Positions 15,987 through 24,632 of a stretch of 64,000 nucleotides of DNA are shown here, in pieces. The DNA lies in the NCBI GenBank assembly GCA_942492055.1, contig CALODP010000020.1:43333-107332 (forward strand). The letters are read 5' to 3'. The translations under genes and the position numbers were made by a program. How positions within the stretch are numbered: position 1 is the first letter of the stretch; every line of letters begins with the position of its first letter. The notes beneath the pieces were generated by a model. That model was given only the letters and a program-made list of their open reading frames with translations, ran no database searches and had not been told where the DNA came from. This DNA comes from CALODP01 sp942492055 (GTDB taxonomy: Bacteria; Bacteroidota; Ignavibacteria; Ignavibacteriales; Melioribacteraceae).

Positions 15987-17669
15987 CTATCTGGATAGCT
16001 CTTGCGCGCCTAGTTGATCCATAATTGCGCTAATTAGTTGGCTTTCGTCGTTGCTAAGGTTTCCGTCAACATTGTTCAGAGCATGCTCGCCGTTTCCGTT
16101 TGAGCCTTTTGCCGTAAGCTCGAATGAGATTCTCGTTCCGAAAAAAGCTTCCCCTTTTTCCAACAAATATTTCATGTAGTCGGGATTTCCCTTTATAATT
16201 GAAACCGAGTCGGGAGTTTCGAGCAATATTTTCAGCTCGTTTTGTTTCAGAGAAAGAGGTTTCGATCCGCAAAACTGCGAGCCGAGCAACATTCTTTCAG
16301 CATTAATGGAATCAATAAATTCGTCCCATCTGCTTGCTACAGTGGAAATGGAGAGGGAAGTATTTCCCATTGGAGCCTGCGCCGGTGGAGCCGGAGGGGG
16401 TGGCGTAGGTTCGGATATAATATATTCTTCTTTTGGTTCGGGAGGTGGAGCAACCGGTTCCCGATTCTCAACAGGTTTAGGAGCCGGCTTAGGAGTTATC
16501 GGAGTTCGGGTTACTGCTTTTTTTTTTACCTCTCCTTCCGGAGACCCCGATAGTTGTTTTAATATTTCCCCGATGGTCGAGGATCTCTCGAGCCCGATAA
16601 TGTGGAAGAGAGCCAACTCAACTTTTATTTTATGGTTTTGGCTGCTTCGCATCTCGTTTTGAATTTTGCCGATGAAAGCGAGTATTCGAATAATATCTCC
16701 TTCGGTAAACTGTTCGGAATATTGAAGGTATCTATCGAGATATGTTTCGGAAGCCTCAACCAAGGTAGTATCTTTACGAACTACAACGGTAGCGATATTT
16801 CTGAAATGTTCATTCAATCCGTTAACGAAATCGATGAAGTTCCACCCGTTGTCGTATATGGTTTTTGTTATTGTAAATGCCTCGCCGAAATCTTTGTTAA
16901 TTACCGCGTCGGAAACACGGAAATACATTTCGTCGTCGATAAGGTTGAGCATTTGGGAAACGATCTCGGAAGTAACGTCTGTTCCGCAAAAAGAAACAAC
17001 CTGATCGAAAAGGCTTTCGGCGTCGCGCAAAGCGCCATCTGCTTTTTTCGCGATAGTAGTAAGGGATTCGTCGTCGATGGTGATTCCTTCGGCCTTGGCG
17101 ATTTTCGAGAGAAGATTTTTAATTGCCGCAATAGAAATTCTTCTGAAATCGAAACGCTGGCATCTGGAAATAATAGTTAACGGCACCTTGTGTACGTCGG
17201 TAGTAGCGAAAATGAAGATCGTATGTCCGGGAGGTTCTTCGAGAGTTTTCAACAATGCGTTGAAAGACTCGGTAGTGAGCATGTGAACCTCATCGATGAT
17301 ATATATTTTATACTTCCCTTTGGTAGGGGCGTATTTTACAGATTCACGAAGGGAACGAATCTCTTCGATTCTTCGGTTGGAAGCACCGTCAATCTCAATA
17401 ATATCAAGCGATTGCGATTTGTTGAATGAATCGCACATTTCGCAATTGTTGCAAGGCTCTCCGTTTTTCGGATTCACGCAATTAAGAACTTTTGCGAAGA
17501 TTCTTGCGGTGGTAGTTTTACCAACACCTCTTGGTCCCGCGAAAAGATAAGCGTGAGCGATTCTTTCGTTGCAAATGGCGTTTGTTACTGTTTGAGCGAT
17601 ATGTTCCTGGCCAACAACCTCAGCGAAAGTTTGTGGGCGCCATTTTCGTGCTGTAACTAAATATGACAT
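15987..17669 (-). CDS. dnaX: DNA polymerase III subunit gamma/tau
   Basis: The 560-residue protein is the clamp-loader ATPase. Visible are the Walker A motif GPRGVGKT (45-52), a four-cysteine zinc module (Cys64, 73, 76, 79), DEVHM (126-130) and the sensor 1 region FIFATTD, followed by the helical collar and a Pro-rich linker before the C-terminal tau part. A tract of ten A residues encodes Lys-Lys-Lys near codon 381, preceded by AAGGAGAGG, a layout that could give a short gamma form. It is third in the lon-fRMsr-dnaX unit, 27 bp after fRMsr. Confidence 0.97.
   Translation of the reverse strand: MSYLVTARKWRPQTFAEVVGQEHIAQTVTNAICNERIAHAYLFAGPRGVGKTTTARIFAKVLNCVNPKNGEPCNNCEMCDSFNKSQSLDIIEIDGASNRRIEEIRSLRESVKYAPTKGKYKIYIIDEVHMLTTESFNALLKTLEEPPGHTIFIFATTDVHKVPLTIISRCQRFDFRRISIAAIKNLLSKIAKAEGITIDDESLTTIAKKADGALRDAESLFDQVVSFCGTDVTSEIVSQMLNLIDDEMYFRVSDAVINKDFGEAFTITKTIYDNGWNFIDFVNGLNEHFRNIATVVVRKDTTLVEASETYLDRYLQYSEQFTEGDIIRILAFIGKIQNEMRSSQNHKIKVELALFHIIGLERSSTIGEILKQLSGSPEGEVKKKAVTRTPITPKPAPKPVENREPVAPPPEPKEEYIISEPTPPPPAPPAQAPMGNTSLSISTVASRWDEFIDSINAERMLLGSQFCGSKPLSLKQNELKILLETPDSVSIIKGNPDYMKYLLEKGEAFFGTRISFELTAKGSNGNGEHALNNVDGNLSNDESQLISAIMDQLGAQELSR
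16518..16527 (-). promoter_or_regulatory. Possible slippery tract (A10) in dnaX
   Basis: On the coding strand the frame reads GTA AAA AAA AAA GCA. AGGAG lies a few bases upstream. Shifting by one base in either direction reaches a stop within about 2 to 11 codons, so slippage would yield a protein of roughly 383-393 residues ending after the ATPase and collar. E. coli and Thermus dnaX use comparable A tracts to make gamma. Confidence 0.55.
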
Positions 17670-17696
17670 ATTTCTTCTATTTATTGGGTAAATAAA

Positions 17697-18212
17697 TCAG
17701 ACAAAATTACGGATGAATTTCAAAAAATCCAATTTACTTTTGAGTAACTCGACCAGTTCCTCAAGATGTTTTTTGTCTGTGTTGTTGAAAGAGGAGTATT
17801 GATAGCTATCAATATCAAGCACTCCGATAAGTTGATCCTTTACAATAATCGGGATTACAATTTCACTTTTTGATCCGGAATCACATGCGATATGCCCCGG
17901 AAATTTGTCGACATCATCAACAATAACGGTTGCCCGGGAAGAAGCCGAAGTGCCACATACTCCTTTGCCAAGCTTGATTTGAGTGCAAGCTACTTTTCCC
18001 TGAAAAGGACCGAGGTGTAAAAGATCGTTATCGGCAAAATAGAAGCCTATCCAACTTATCTTAGGAAAGGCTTCTTTTAATGCTGCTACAAAATTGGAAA
18101 GTCCGGAGCTGATAGAATCGCCGGAATAAATCAAACTCTCTATCTGAGGTTTCAAAGAGAGGTAAATTTCTTCATCCGAAAGATTCTTATTTATCTTTAG
18201 CTCGCTCGACAT
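17697..18212 (-). CDS. msrC: Free methionine-(R)-sulfoxide reductase (GAF domain)
   Basis: This 171-residue GAF-domain protein reduces free methionine-R-sulfoxide. It has GPFQGKVACTQI, GKGVCGTS and FPGHIACDSGSKSEIV, with the three conserved cysteines used for catalysis and resolution, and the family ending GVLDIDS. Its start codon follows the lon stop directly (TAAATG), so it is probably translated from the same mRNA. Pairing with Lon suggests a role in handling oxidative protein damage, which is inference. Confidence 0.93.
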   Translation of the reverse strand: MSSELKINKNLSDEEIYLSLKPQIESLIYSGDSISSGLSNFVAALKEAFPKISWIGFYFADNDLLHLGPFQGKVACTQIKLGKGVCGTSASSRATVIVDDVDKFPGHIACDSGSKSEIVIPIIVKDQLIGVLDIDSYQYSSFNNTDKKHLEELVELLKSKLDFLKFIRNFV

Positions 18213-20645
18213 TTATTTCTCTTCTGTTTTTTTCTTTGTTGTCGTTCTTCTCGGTTTTGGCATTTTGCCGAAAACATAAGGCATTCCTTCGATAACCGTT
18301 TTGACCGGTATAATTTTCAATCCGTCTTTAATTTCCGGTTTAATTTCATGAAGATCCTTTTCGTTATCTTCCGGAATCAGAACGGTTTTAATACCGCTAC
18401 GTTTTGCCGCGAGAAGTTTTTCGTTAAGTCCGCCAATAGCCATTACTTTTCCGCGAAGAGTAATTTCGCCGGTCATTGCCACATCCCCTTTGGCCGGAAT
18501 GTTTTTGAATACCGAGTAAAGAACCATTGTAAGAGTAATACCGGCCGAAGGCCCGTCTTTAGGAATAGCTCCTTCAGGCAAATGGATATGAATCTCTTTG
18601 TTCTTCTGGAAATTATCGGGTAATCCGAGTTCCTTTGCGTTAGAACGGAGGTAACTTAAAGCAGCCTGAGCCGATTCTTTCATTACATCCCCTATTTGGC
18701 CGGTGAGAACAAGTTTTTCGGTGCCACTCATTATTGTCGCGTCAACCTCAAGGATTTCGCCACCGACGCTTGTCCATGCCAGACCGGTTACACTACCGAT
18801 TCTGTCTACATTGGAAGCTTTCGGTTTCCTGAATTTCGGAACACCGAGATATTTTTCTATTTTTTCGGAAGTAAGAGTAACATTTCCTTCCGCTTTCTTT
18901 TTCTTAGTTTTTGTCTCTGCCATATCAAAGACAAGATCTTTGGCAGATTTTCTGAGGACTGCCGCAATTTCTCTTTCGAGATTTCTAACGCCTGCTTCTC
19001 TGGTGTATCCGGTAATAATTTTTCTTATTTCATCATCACCAAGAGAAACATTGTGATCAGCTAAGCCGTGCATATTAATTTGTTTCGGAAGAATGTGTCG
19101 TTTTGCAATTTCAACCTTCTCGAATTCCAAATATCCCGGGAGCTCGATAGTTTCCATCCTGTCCAGCAAAGGAAGAGGAATATTATATTTTACATTCGCG
19201 GTTGTAATAAACATAACTTTCGACAAATCGTAGTCAACATCAAGATAGTGATCGTTGAAAGAATGATTCTGTTCCGGATCCAAAACTTCCAACATAGCGG
19301 AAGAAGGGTCACCGCGGAAATCGGCACTCATTTTATCAATTTCGTCGAGGAGAATAACCGGATTAACGGTTCCCGCTCTTTTCATCGATTGAATAATTTT
19401 ACCTGGCATAGAACCGATATAGGTTCTTCTGTGTCCTCTGATCTCGGCTTCGTCTCTTACACCGCCAAGGCTAATACGGATGAATTTACGTCCGAGAGCT
19501 CTGGCTATTGATTTACCGAGTGAAGTTTTACCGACTCCGGGAGGGCCAACGAAGCAAAGAATTTGCCCGCGTAATTGTTTAACAAGATTCAGAACGGCAA
19601 TATGCTCAACAATTCTGTCTTTCGGTTTTTCAAGGCCGAAATGGTCTTCGTCCAAAATTTTTCTGACATTTACAATATCGAGATTATCCTTGGTCTGTTT
19701 GTGCCAGGGAACATCAGTTATCCAGTCGAGATAGTTGCGCAATACAGTAGATTCCGGGGAACTGGTCGGAATTTTCTTAAGCTTGTTCAATTCGTCCAAA
19801 GACTTTTCTTTTACCAGCTTAGGCATTCTGGCCTTCTGGATTTTCTCTTTCATCTTTGCGAGTTCCGGAGAGATTTCTTCATCTTCCCCAAGCTCTTCCT
19901 GAAGAATCCGGATTTGTTCCTGTATAATATATTTTCGCTGGGTTTTAGAGATATTCTCCTGAACCTTGCTCTCTATATCTTTTTCGATTTTCAGAATATC
20001 CACTTCGGAATTGAGCACTTTAATGATTTCGTAGATCTGCTCTTTCAAAGTGAATTTCTGAAGAATAGATTGTTTTACCTCAACAGATTGGTTGATATTT
20101 GCCGCGACATAAAACAGCTTCCTATCAGGCTCGTCAATATTCTCATATGAAGTTAGTGCTTCCGAAGGGACGGAGCGATTAATTTTTGCGTATTCCTTGA
20201 AGAGAGAAGACATTTGACGAATAAGAGCGGAAAGCTCACGCTGATCTTCCGATTCGGGTAGAACTACTTCAACCTTAGCCTCGAAGAAAGATGTGTTTTC
20301 TGTATATTCTACAATTCTACCTTGGATAACTCCGTCCACAAGGATTTTCATTAATCCGTTCGGTAGTTTCAAAATTTGAATAATTTTCGCGATTGTACCT
20401 TCACGATAAATATCATCTTCGGTCGGCTCTTCGATGTTACCTTTCTTTTGAGCAGACAGGAATATATATTTGGAGTTGTCCAATGAGTAATTCGCCGCTC
20501 TGATAGATTGTTCACGACCAACCAGTACGGGGAAAATCATATAAGGAAAAATCACATTGTCTCTGAGGGGTAATACCGGTAGTATTTCCGGTATTTCTTG
20601 AACTTCAGTATTATCTATGGATACTTTTTTTTCTTTTTCAGCCAT
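18213..20645 (-). CDS. lon: ATP-dependent Lon protease
   Basis: This is a cytoplasmic AAA+ serine protease that degrades misfolded and regulatory proteins. It has the LON substrate-binding domain (ILPVLPLRDNVIFP), a coiled-coil region, Walker A (GPPGVGKT) and Walker B (VILLDEIDK), and a C-terminal protease domain with Ser in DGPSAG (about residue 700) and Lys in NEKLLAAK (about 743), 43 apart as in E. coli. An open frame extends 14 codons upstream, but MAEKEKK at 20645 with a GGAG upstream is the better start. It heads the lon-fRMsr-dnaX unit. Confidence 0.97.
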   Translation of the reverse strand: MAEKEKKVSIDNTEVQEIPEILPVLPLRDNVIFPYMIFPVLVGREQSIRAANYSLDNSKYIFLSAQKKGNIEEPTEDDIYREGTIAKIIQILKLPNGLMKILVDGVIQGRIVEYTENTSFFEAKVEVVLPESEDQRELSALIRQMSSLFKEYAKINRSVPSEALTSYENIDEPDRKLFYVAANINQSVEVKQSILQKFTLKEQIYEIIKVLNSEVDILKIEKDIESKVQENISKTQRKYIIQEQIRILQEELGEDEEISPELAKMKEKIQKARMPKLVKEKSLDELNKLKKIPTSSPESTVLRNYLDWITDVPWHKQTKDNLDIVNVRKILDEDHFGLEKPKDRIVEHIAVLNLVKQLRGQILCFVGPPGVGKTSLGKSIARALGRKFIRISLGGVRDEAEIRGHRRTYIGSMPGKIIQSMKRAGTVNPVILLDEIDKMSADFRGDPSSAMLEVLDPEQNHSFNDHYLDVDYDLSKVMFITTANVKYNIPLPLLDRMETIELPGYLEFEKVEIAKRHILPKQINMHGLADHNVSLGDDEIRKIITGYTREAGVRNLEREIAAVLRKSAKDLVFDMAETKTKKKKAEGNVTLTSEKIEKYLGVPKFRKPKASNVDRIGSVTGLAWTSVGGEILEVDATIMSGTEKLVLTGQIGDVMKESAQAALSYLRSNAKELGLPDNFQKNKEIHIHLPEGAIPKDGPSAGITLTMVLYSVFKNIPAKGDVAMTGEITLRGKVMAIGGLNEKLLAAKRSGIKTVLIPEDNEKDLHEIKPEIKDGLKIIPVKTVIEGMPYVFGKMPKPRRTTTKKKTEEK

Positions 20646-20684
20646 TCGTAAGATTCGACTCCAATTTTTGCTGGAAATAAACAA

Positions 20685-20692
20685 CAAAGATA
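20685..20692 (-). promoter_or_regulatory. lon promoter -7 box
   Basis: On the minus strand this reads TATCTTTG (TAnnTTTG type) about 40 bp before the lon start, with a TTG about 20 bp further upstream as a -33 element. Confidence 0.6.
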
Positions 20693-20785
20693 CTAAATAT
20701 CAAGTGGGCTATCAAGAAATTGAAGGGTAATAAAAGTTTCATCTAATATCTGGAATTTGTAACTTTTGAAAAAAGGGAGATAAAG

Positions 20786-21556
20786 ATGCTAATTGATGAC
20801 GTAATCGAAATAACAAAGCGTGCAGGAGAGGTAACACGAGAAGGTTTCGGTAGAAATTTTTCCGTAGAGTTTAAGACGAATGAGTCGAATCTTGTGACAG
20901 AAATCGATAAGAAATCGGAAAGAGAAATAATTTCCTTTATTAAATCGAAGTATCCAAAGCACAACATCTTAGCGGAAGAGAGTGGGGAAGAGAATAATTC
21001 CTCGGAATTTACATGGGTAATTGATCCTTTGGACGGGACAACGAATTTTGCTCATGGTTTGCCTCTTTTCTCAGTTTCGATAGGTGTTATGAAAAATGGA
21101 GAGACAATTGCCGGAGCCGTTTATGATGTGATTAGGGATGCTCTTTACACAGCTGAAAAGGGGAGCGGTTCTTTTGTGAACGGCAAAAAGATTCATGTTA
21201 GTGAAAACGCAAATTTGAAAAGAAGCGTTCTCGTTACGGGATTTCCCTACAATATTAGTGATAATCCTGATCACGCTATTGAAAGATTCACCAATTTTCT
21301 GAAATCGTCGAGAGCTGTAAGGAGATTAGGGTCTGCGGCAATAGATTTTTGCTATGTAGCTCAAGGAGTATTCGATGGATTTTGGGAAGTTCATCTTCAT
21401 CCTTGGGATATATGCGCCGGGAAGTTAATAGTTGAAGAAGCCGGAGGAAAAGTAACGGATTTTCGTGGAAATGAGATTGATGTTTTTTCGAAGCAAATAC
21501 TAGCTACTAACCGAAGAGTGCATGAGGAGATGATTAGAAAATTGGGGGATATCTAG
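20786..21556 (+). CDS. suhB: Inositol-1-monophosphatase family protein
   Basis: The 256-residue Mg-dependent phosphatase has the family signatures IDPLDGTTNFAHG (metal-binding Asp residues) and HPWDICAGKLIVEEAGG, plus the upstream Glu of AEESGEE. Members dephosphorylate inositol phosphates or related sugar phosphates, and SuhB also acts in rRNA transcription in some bacteria. AGGGAG 7 nt before the ATG marks the start. It is divergent from lon. Confidence 0.92.
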   Translation: MLIDDVIEITKRAGEVTREGFGRNFSVEFKTNESNLVTEIDKKSEREIISFIKSKYPKHNILAEESGEENNSSEFTWVIDPLDGTTNFAHGLPLFSVSIGVMKNGETIAGAVYDVIRDALYTAEKGSGSFVNGKKIHVSENANLKRSVLVTGFPYNISDNPDHAIERFTNFLKSSRAVRRLGSAAIDFCYVAQGVFDGFWEVHLHPWDICAGKLIVEEAGGKVTDFRGNEIDVFSKQILATNRRVHEEMIRKLGDI

Positions 21557-21567
21557 AATCCCCGCAA

Positions 21568-21822
21568 TCATCTTTTGATGTTTTGAACAATCCATATTAG
21601 TATTAGGGCACCGGTTGTAGAAACCAAAATACTCCAGATGTTGAATCCGGTTACTCCGGTGCCTCCAAGAATCGTAAAAACGAATCCACCGATAATTGCT
21701 CCGACGATCCCCAGAAAGATATTAAAGAAGCATCCTTTTCTCTCAATCGATCCTGATAATCTGCTTGCAAGCCATCCCGAAATAGCTCCGAGAATGACCC
21801 ACGAAAAAAATCCCATAATCAT
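21568..21822 (-). CDS. GlsB/YeaQ/YmgE-family stress response membrane protein
   Basis: The 84-residue protein has three hydrophobic segments and the glycine-rich pattern of the family (WVILGAISGWLASRL, NIFLGIVGAIIGGFVF). It is an inner-membrane protein of unknown action that is often induced by stress. An AGAGG lies before the start, with a second Met two codons in. It converges on suhB with 11 bp between the stops. Confidence 0.88.
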   Translation of the reverse strand: MIMGFFSWVILGAISGWLASRLSGSIERKGCFFNIFLGIVGAIIGGFVFTILGGTGVTGFNIWSILVSTTGALILIWIVQNIKR

Positions 21823-21930
21823 TGACCTCTGTCTTTATGCTGTAAGTTGTTTGTTTTTCAGTAGTTATAACGCAATTTTGGGAAACAAAATAATTGATAA
21901 ATTACTAAAAAATAGGTAAATTGGCGAACT

Positions 21931-22593
21931 ATGGAAAAAATTATTATTGCGATCGATGGCCCCGCCGGATCAGGTAAAAGTACTGTTGCAAAGATGGTTG
22001 CCGAGGCAAAAGGTTTGGTGTACATGGATACCGGGGCAATGTACAGAGCCATTACTTACATGGCTATTAAAAATAACATAGTAGATGACACTAATTCCAT
22101 TATCGAATTAGTAAAAAAAATAAAACTGATACTAAAGTTTGAGAACGGATTAACAAGAGTTTTTGTTGATGATGAAGAAGTAACTGATTTCATAAGATCA
22201 CCTGAGGTGAATTCACGTGTAAGTGAAGTCAGTAAAATTCCCGAAGTTCGTTATGAACTTGTTAATATTCAGCAAAAGATAGGAAAAGATTCGAGTGTAA
22301 TTGCAGACGGGAGGGATACTACAACAGTTGTATTTCCTGATGCTGATTATAAAATTTATCTTAACGCCAATATTGATGTTCGTGCGGAAAGACGTTTGAA
22401 GGAATTCTTGGAAAAGGACGTAAACATAACTTTGGAAGATGTTAAAAATAATCTTGCAAAGAGAGATAAAATTGATAGTAGTCGTGAAGTTAGTCCTTTA
22501 AGGAAAGCTGAGGATGCTATCGAAATAGATACTTCTTACATGACGATAGAAGAAGAAGTAGCCAAAATATGCGAACTAATAAATAACATATAG
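21931..22593 (+). CDS. cmk: Cytidylate kinase
   Basis: The 220-residue kinase phosphorylates CMP and dCMP. It has the P-loop GPAGSGKST (10-18), the family motif MDTGAMYRA, the CMP-binding IADGRDTTTVVFPDA (usual GRDIGTV slightly changed) and KRDKIDSSREVSPL with the lid arginines. The pairing with rpsA downstream is the classic cmk-rpsA order. Confidence 0.96.
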   Translation: MEKIIIAIDGPAGSGKSTVAKMVAEAKGLVYMDTGAMYRAITYMAIKNNIVDDTNSIIELVKKIKLILKFENGLTRVFVDDEEVTDFIRSPEVNSRVSEVSKIPEVRYELVNIQQKIGKDSSVIADGRDTTTVVFPDADYKIYLNANIDVRAERRLKEFLEKDVNITLEDVKNNLAKRDKIDSSREVSPLRKAEDAIEIDTSYMTIEEEVAKICELINNI

Positions 22594-22691
22594 AAACCAT
22601 CTAAGTTCACGAATGTTAAACTAAACCCAATGCTTTGATTAGTTTGATGGTTTGAAAATCGGAGCAATAAATATCTTTACTAGGAGGATAA

Positions 22692-24542
22692 ATGTCAGAA
22701 AAAGAAAAAGAGACTGTTGAACAAGAACAGCCCAAAGCCAAGAAACCAAAAGGCAAGGTTAGGTTCTTCAACTCTGACGAATATTCCGAAGTGGAACTTA
22801 AAGAACTTGAAAAACTCTATGAAGAGTCTTTCAAAGACATCAAAGAAGGTGAAATTATCAGCGGTAAAATCGTTGGAATCACCGAAGATTTAGTTGTATT
22901 AGATGTCGGATTCAAATCCGACGGTTCAATTTCTCGCAACGAATTCGGCGAGAATGAAGAACTAAAGATCGGTAATGATGTTGAAATCGTTATCGAAAGT
23001 GTTGAAGACGAAGAAGGTAATCTTGTTCTTAGCAAGAAAAGAGCTGACTTCCTCAGAATCTGGGCCAAAATTATGGGCGCCTACGAAAACGAAGAAATTC
23101 TTCAGGGTAGAATCCTTAAGAGAATTAAAGGTGGTATGGTTGTTGACTTATTGGGTCTCGAAGCATTCTTACCAGGTTCTCAGATCGATATCAGACCTGT
23201 CAGAGATTTCGACGCTTATGTTGGTCGCACAATGGACTTCAAAATTGTTAAAGTTAACGTTCCTACTGAAAATGTTGTTGTTTCTCACAAAGTTCTTATC
23301 GAGGAAACAATTGCGGATCAAAGAAAAGAAATTCTTGAAAGTCTTGAAAAAGGTCAGATACTTGAAGGTATCGTTAAAGCCATTACAGACTTCGGTGTAT
23401 TCGTTGATCTTGGTGGCGTAGACGGATTGATCCACATTACCGATTTGAGCTGGGGAAGAATTAACCATCCTAGTGAAGTTGTTAAATTGGACGAAAAAAT
23501 TAAAGTTGTTGTTACTGATTTTGATACTCAGAAAAAACGTATCTCTCTCAGCTTGAAACAATTATTACCACATCCATGGGAAAATATCGAAGACAAATAC
23601 AAAGTTGGCGATAAAGTTTCCGGTCGCGTTGTTTCTCTTACTGACTACGGCGCATTCATTGAAATTGAGAAGGGTATCGAAGGACTTATCCATATCTCCG
23701 AAATGAGCTGGACTAAACACATCAGCCATCCTTCACAATTTGTTTCTATGGGACAGATTATCGAAGCTGTTATTCTTAGCTTGGATAAAAACGAGAAGAA
23801 AATTTCTCTCGGTATGAAACAACTTACTCCTGATCCATGGGAAGAATTAATGAAGAAATATCCTGTCGGTTCAAAACATGAAGGTACTGCTCGTAACCTT
23901 ACTAACTTTGGCGTATTCGTTGAGTTAGAGCCAGGTATCGACGGTTTGGTTCACATTTCAGACTTGTCGTGGACTAAGAAAATCCGTCACCCCGGTGAAG
24001 TTGTTAAAAAAGGTGAGCAGATCGAAGTTGTTGTTTTAGCCATCGATACCGATCAAAGAAAAATTTCTTTGGGTCACAAACAGATCAACGATAATCCTTG
24101 GGATAATTTTGAGACTGTTTATGCAGTAGGTACCGAAGTTGAAGCTAAGATCGTCAGAATAATTGAAAAAGGTCTTATTGCTGAATTGCCACTTGGTGTT
24201 GACGGATTTGTTCCTGCAACTCAATTGTCAACAAGCAAAATCAAAAACCTTTCTTTCAATTTCCCTGTTGAAGCTAACATCAACATGAAAGTTGTAGAAT
24301 TCGACAAAGACAATAAGAAGATCGTTTTGAGCGCTATTGCTTCTTTGAAAGAAAAATCAGATGAAGAAATAGATGCTTACATCAAAGAGTACAAACTCGA
24401 AAAAGTATCAGTTGATGATATAAAAAATGCTGATGCCGGTAAATTCGATTCTTCTGATTTCAATTTGTACGAAGGAGATCAACAGAAAAAAGCTGCTAAC
24501 GGATCAAAGTCCGAAGAAGCTAGCGAAGAAGAAAGCAAGTAA
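22692..24542 (+). CDS. rpsA: 30S ribosomal protein S1
   Basis: The 616-residue protein has six S1 RNA-binding domains, recognisable by repeats of the type G-x-F-V-x-L-x-G-x-x-G-L-[IV]-H (for example GVFVDLGGVDGLIHITDLSW). It has an acidic, lysine-rich N-terminus and a low-complexity Glu/Ser tail. It binds mRNA on the small subunit and helps initiation. A strong AGGAGG lies 6 nt before the ATG. A hairpin follows the stop, so transcription probably ends there. Confidence 0.96.
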   Translation: MSEKEKETVEQEQPKAKKPKGKVRFFNSDEYSEVELKELEKLYEESFKDIKEGEIISGKIVGITEDLVVLDVGFKSDGSISRNEFGENEELKIGNDVEIVIESVEDEEGNLVLSKKRADFLRIWAKIMGAYENEEILQGRILKRIKGGMVVDLLGLEAFLPGSQIDIRPVRDFDAYVGRTMDFKIVKVNVPTENVVVSHKVLIEETIADQRKEILESLEKGQILEGIVKAITDFGVFVDLGGVDGLIHITDLSWGRINHPSEVVKLDEKIKVVVTDFDTQKKRISLSLKQLLPHPWENIEDKYKVGDKVSGRVVSLTDYGAFIEIEKGIEGLIHISEMSWTKHISHPSQFVSMGQIIEAVILSLDKNEKKISLGMKQLTPDPWEELMKKYPVGSKHEGTARNLTNFGVFVELEPGIDGLVHISDLSWTKKIRHPGEVVKKGEQIEVVVLAIDTDQRKISLGHKQINDNPWDNFETVYAVGTEVEAKIVRIIEKGLIAELPLGVDGFVPATQLSTSKIKNLSFNFPVEANINMKVVEFDKDNKKIVLSAIASLKEKSDEEIDAYIKEYKLEKVSVDDIKNADAGKFDSSDFNLYEGDQQKKAANGSKSEEASEEESK

Positions 24543-24561
24543 TTTATTGTGATAGAATTTG

Positions 24562-24617
24562 GGGCTGAAATTGTCCGCTAATATTAATATGTTAGCGGCA
24601 TTCAGCCCTTTATTTTT
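24562..24617 (+). terminator. Terminator after rpsA
   Basis: A two-part hairpin with outer arms GGGCTGAA (24562-24569) and TTCAGCCC (24601-24608) and inner arms CCGCTAA (24575-24581) and TTAGCGG (24592-24598) is followed by TTTATTTTT. Some read-through would feed mtaB. Confidence 0.8.
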
Positions 24618-24632
24618 ATGAAAGGATATATA

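Noticed and set aside
18213..20687. Lon start at 20687
   Set aside because: The 14 extra residues overlap the promoter region; the ATG at 20645 has the ribosome binding site and typical N-terminus.
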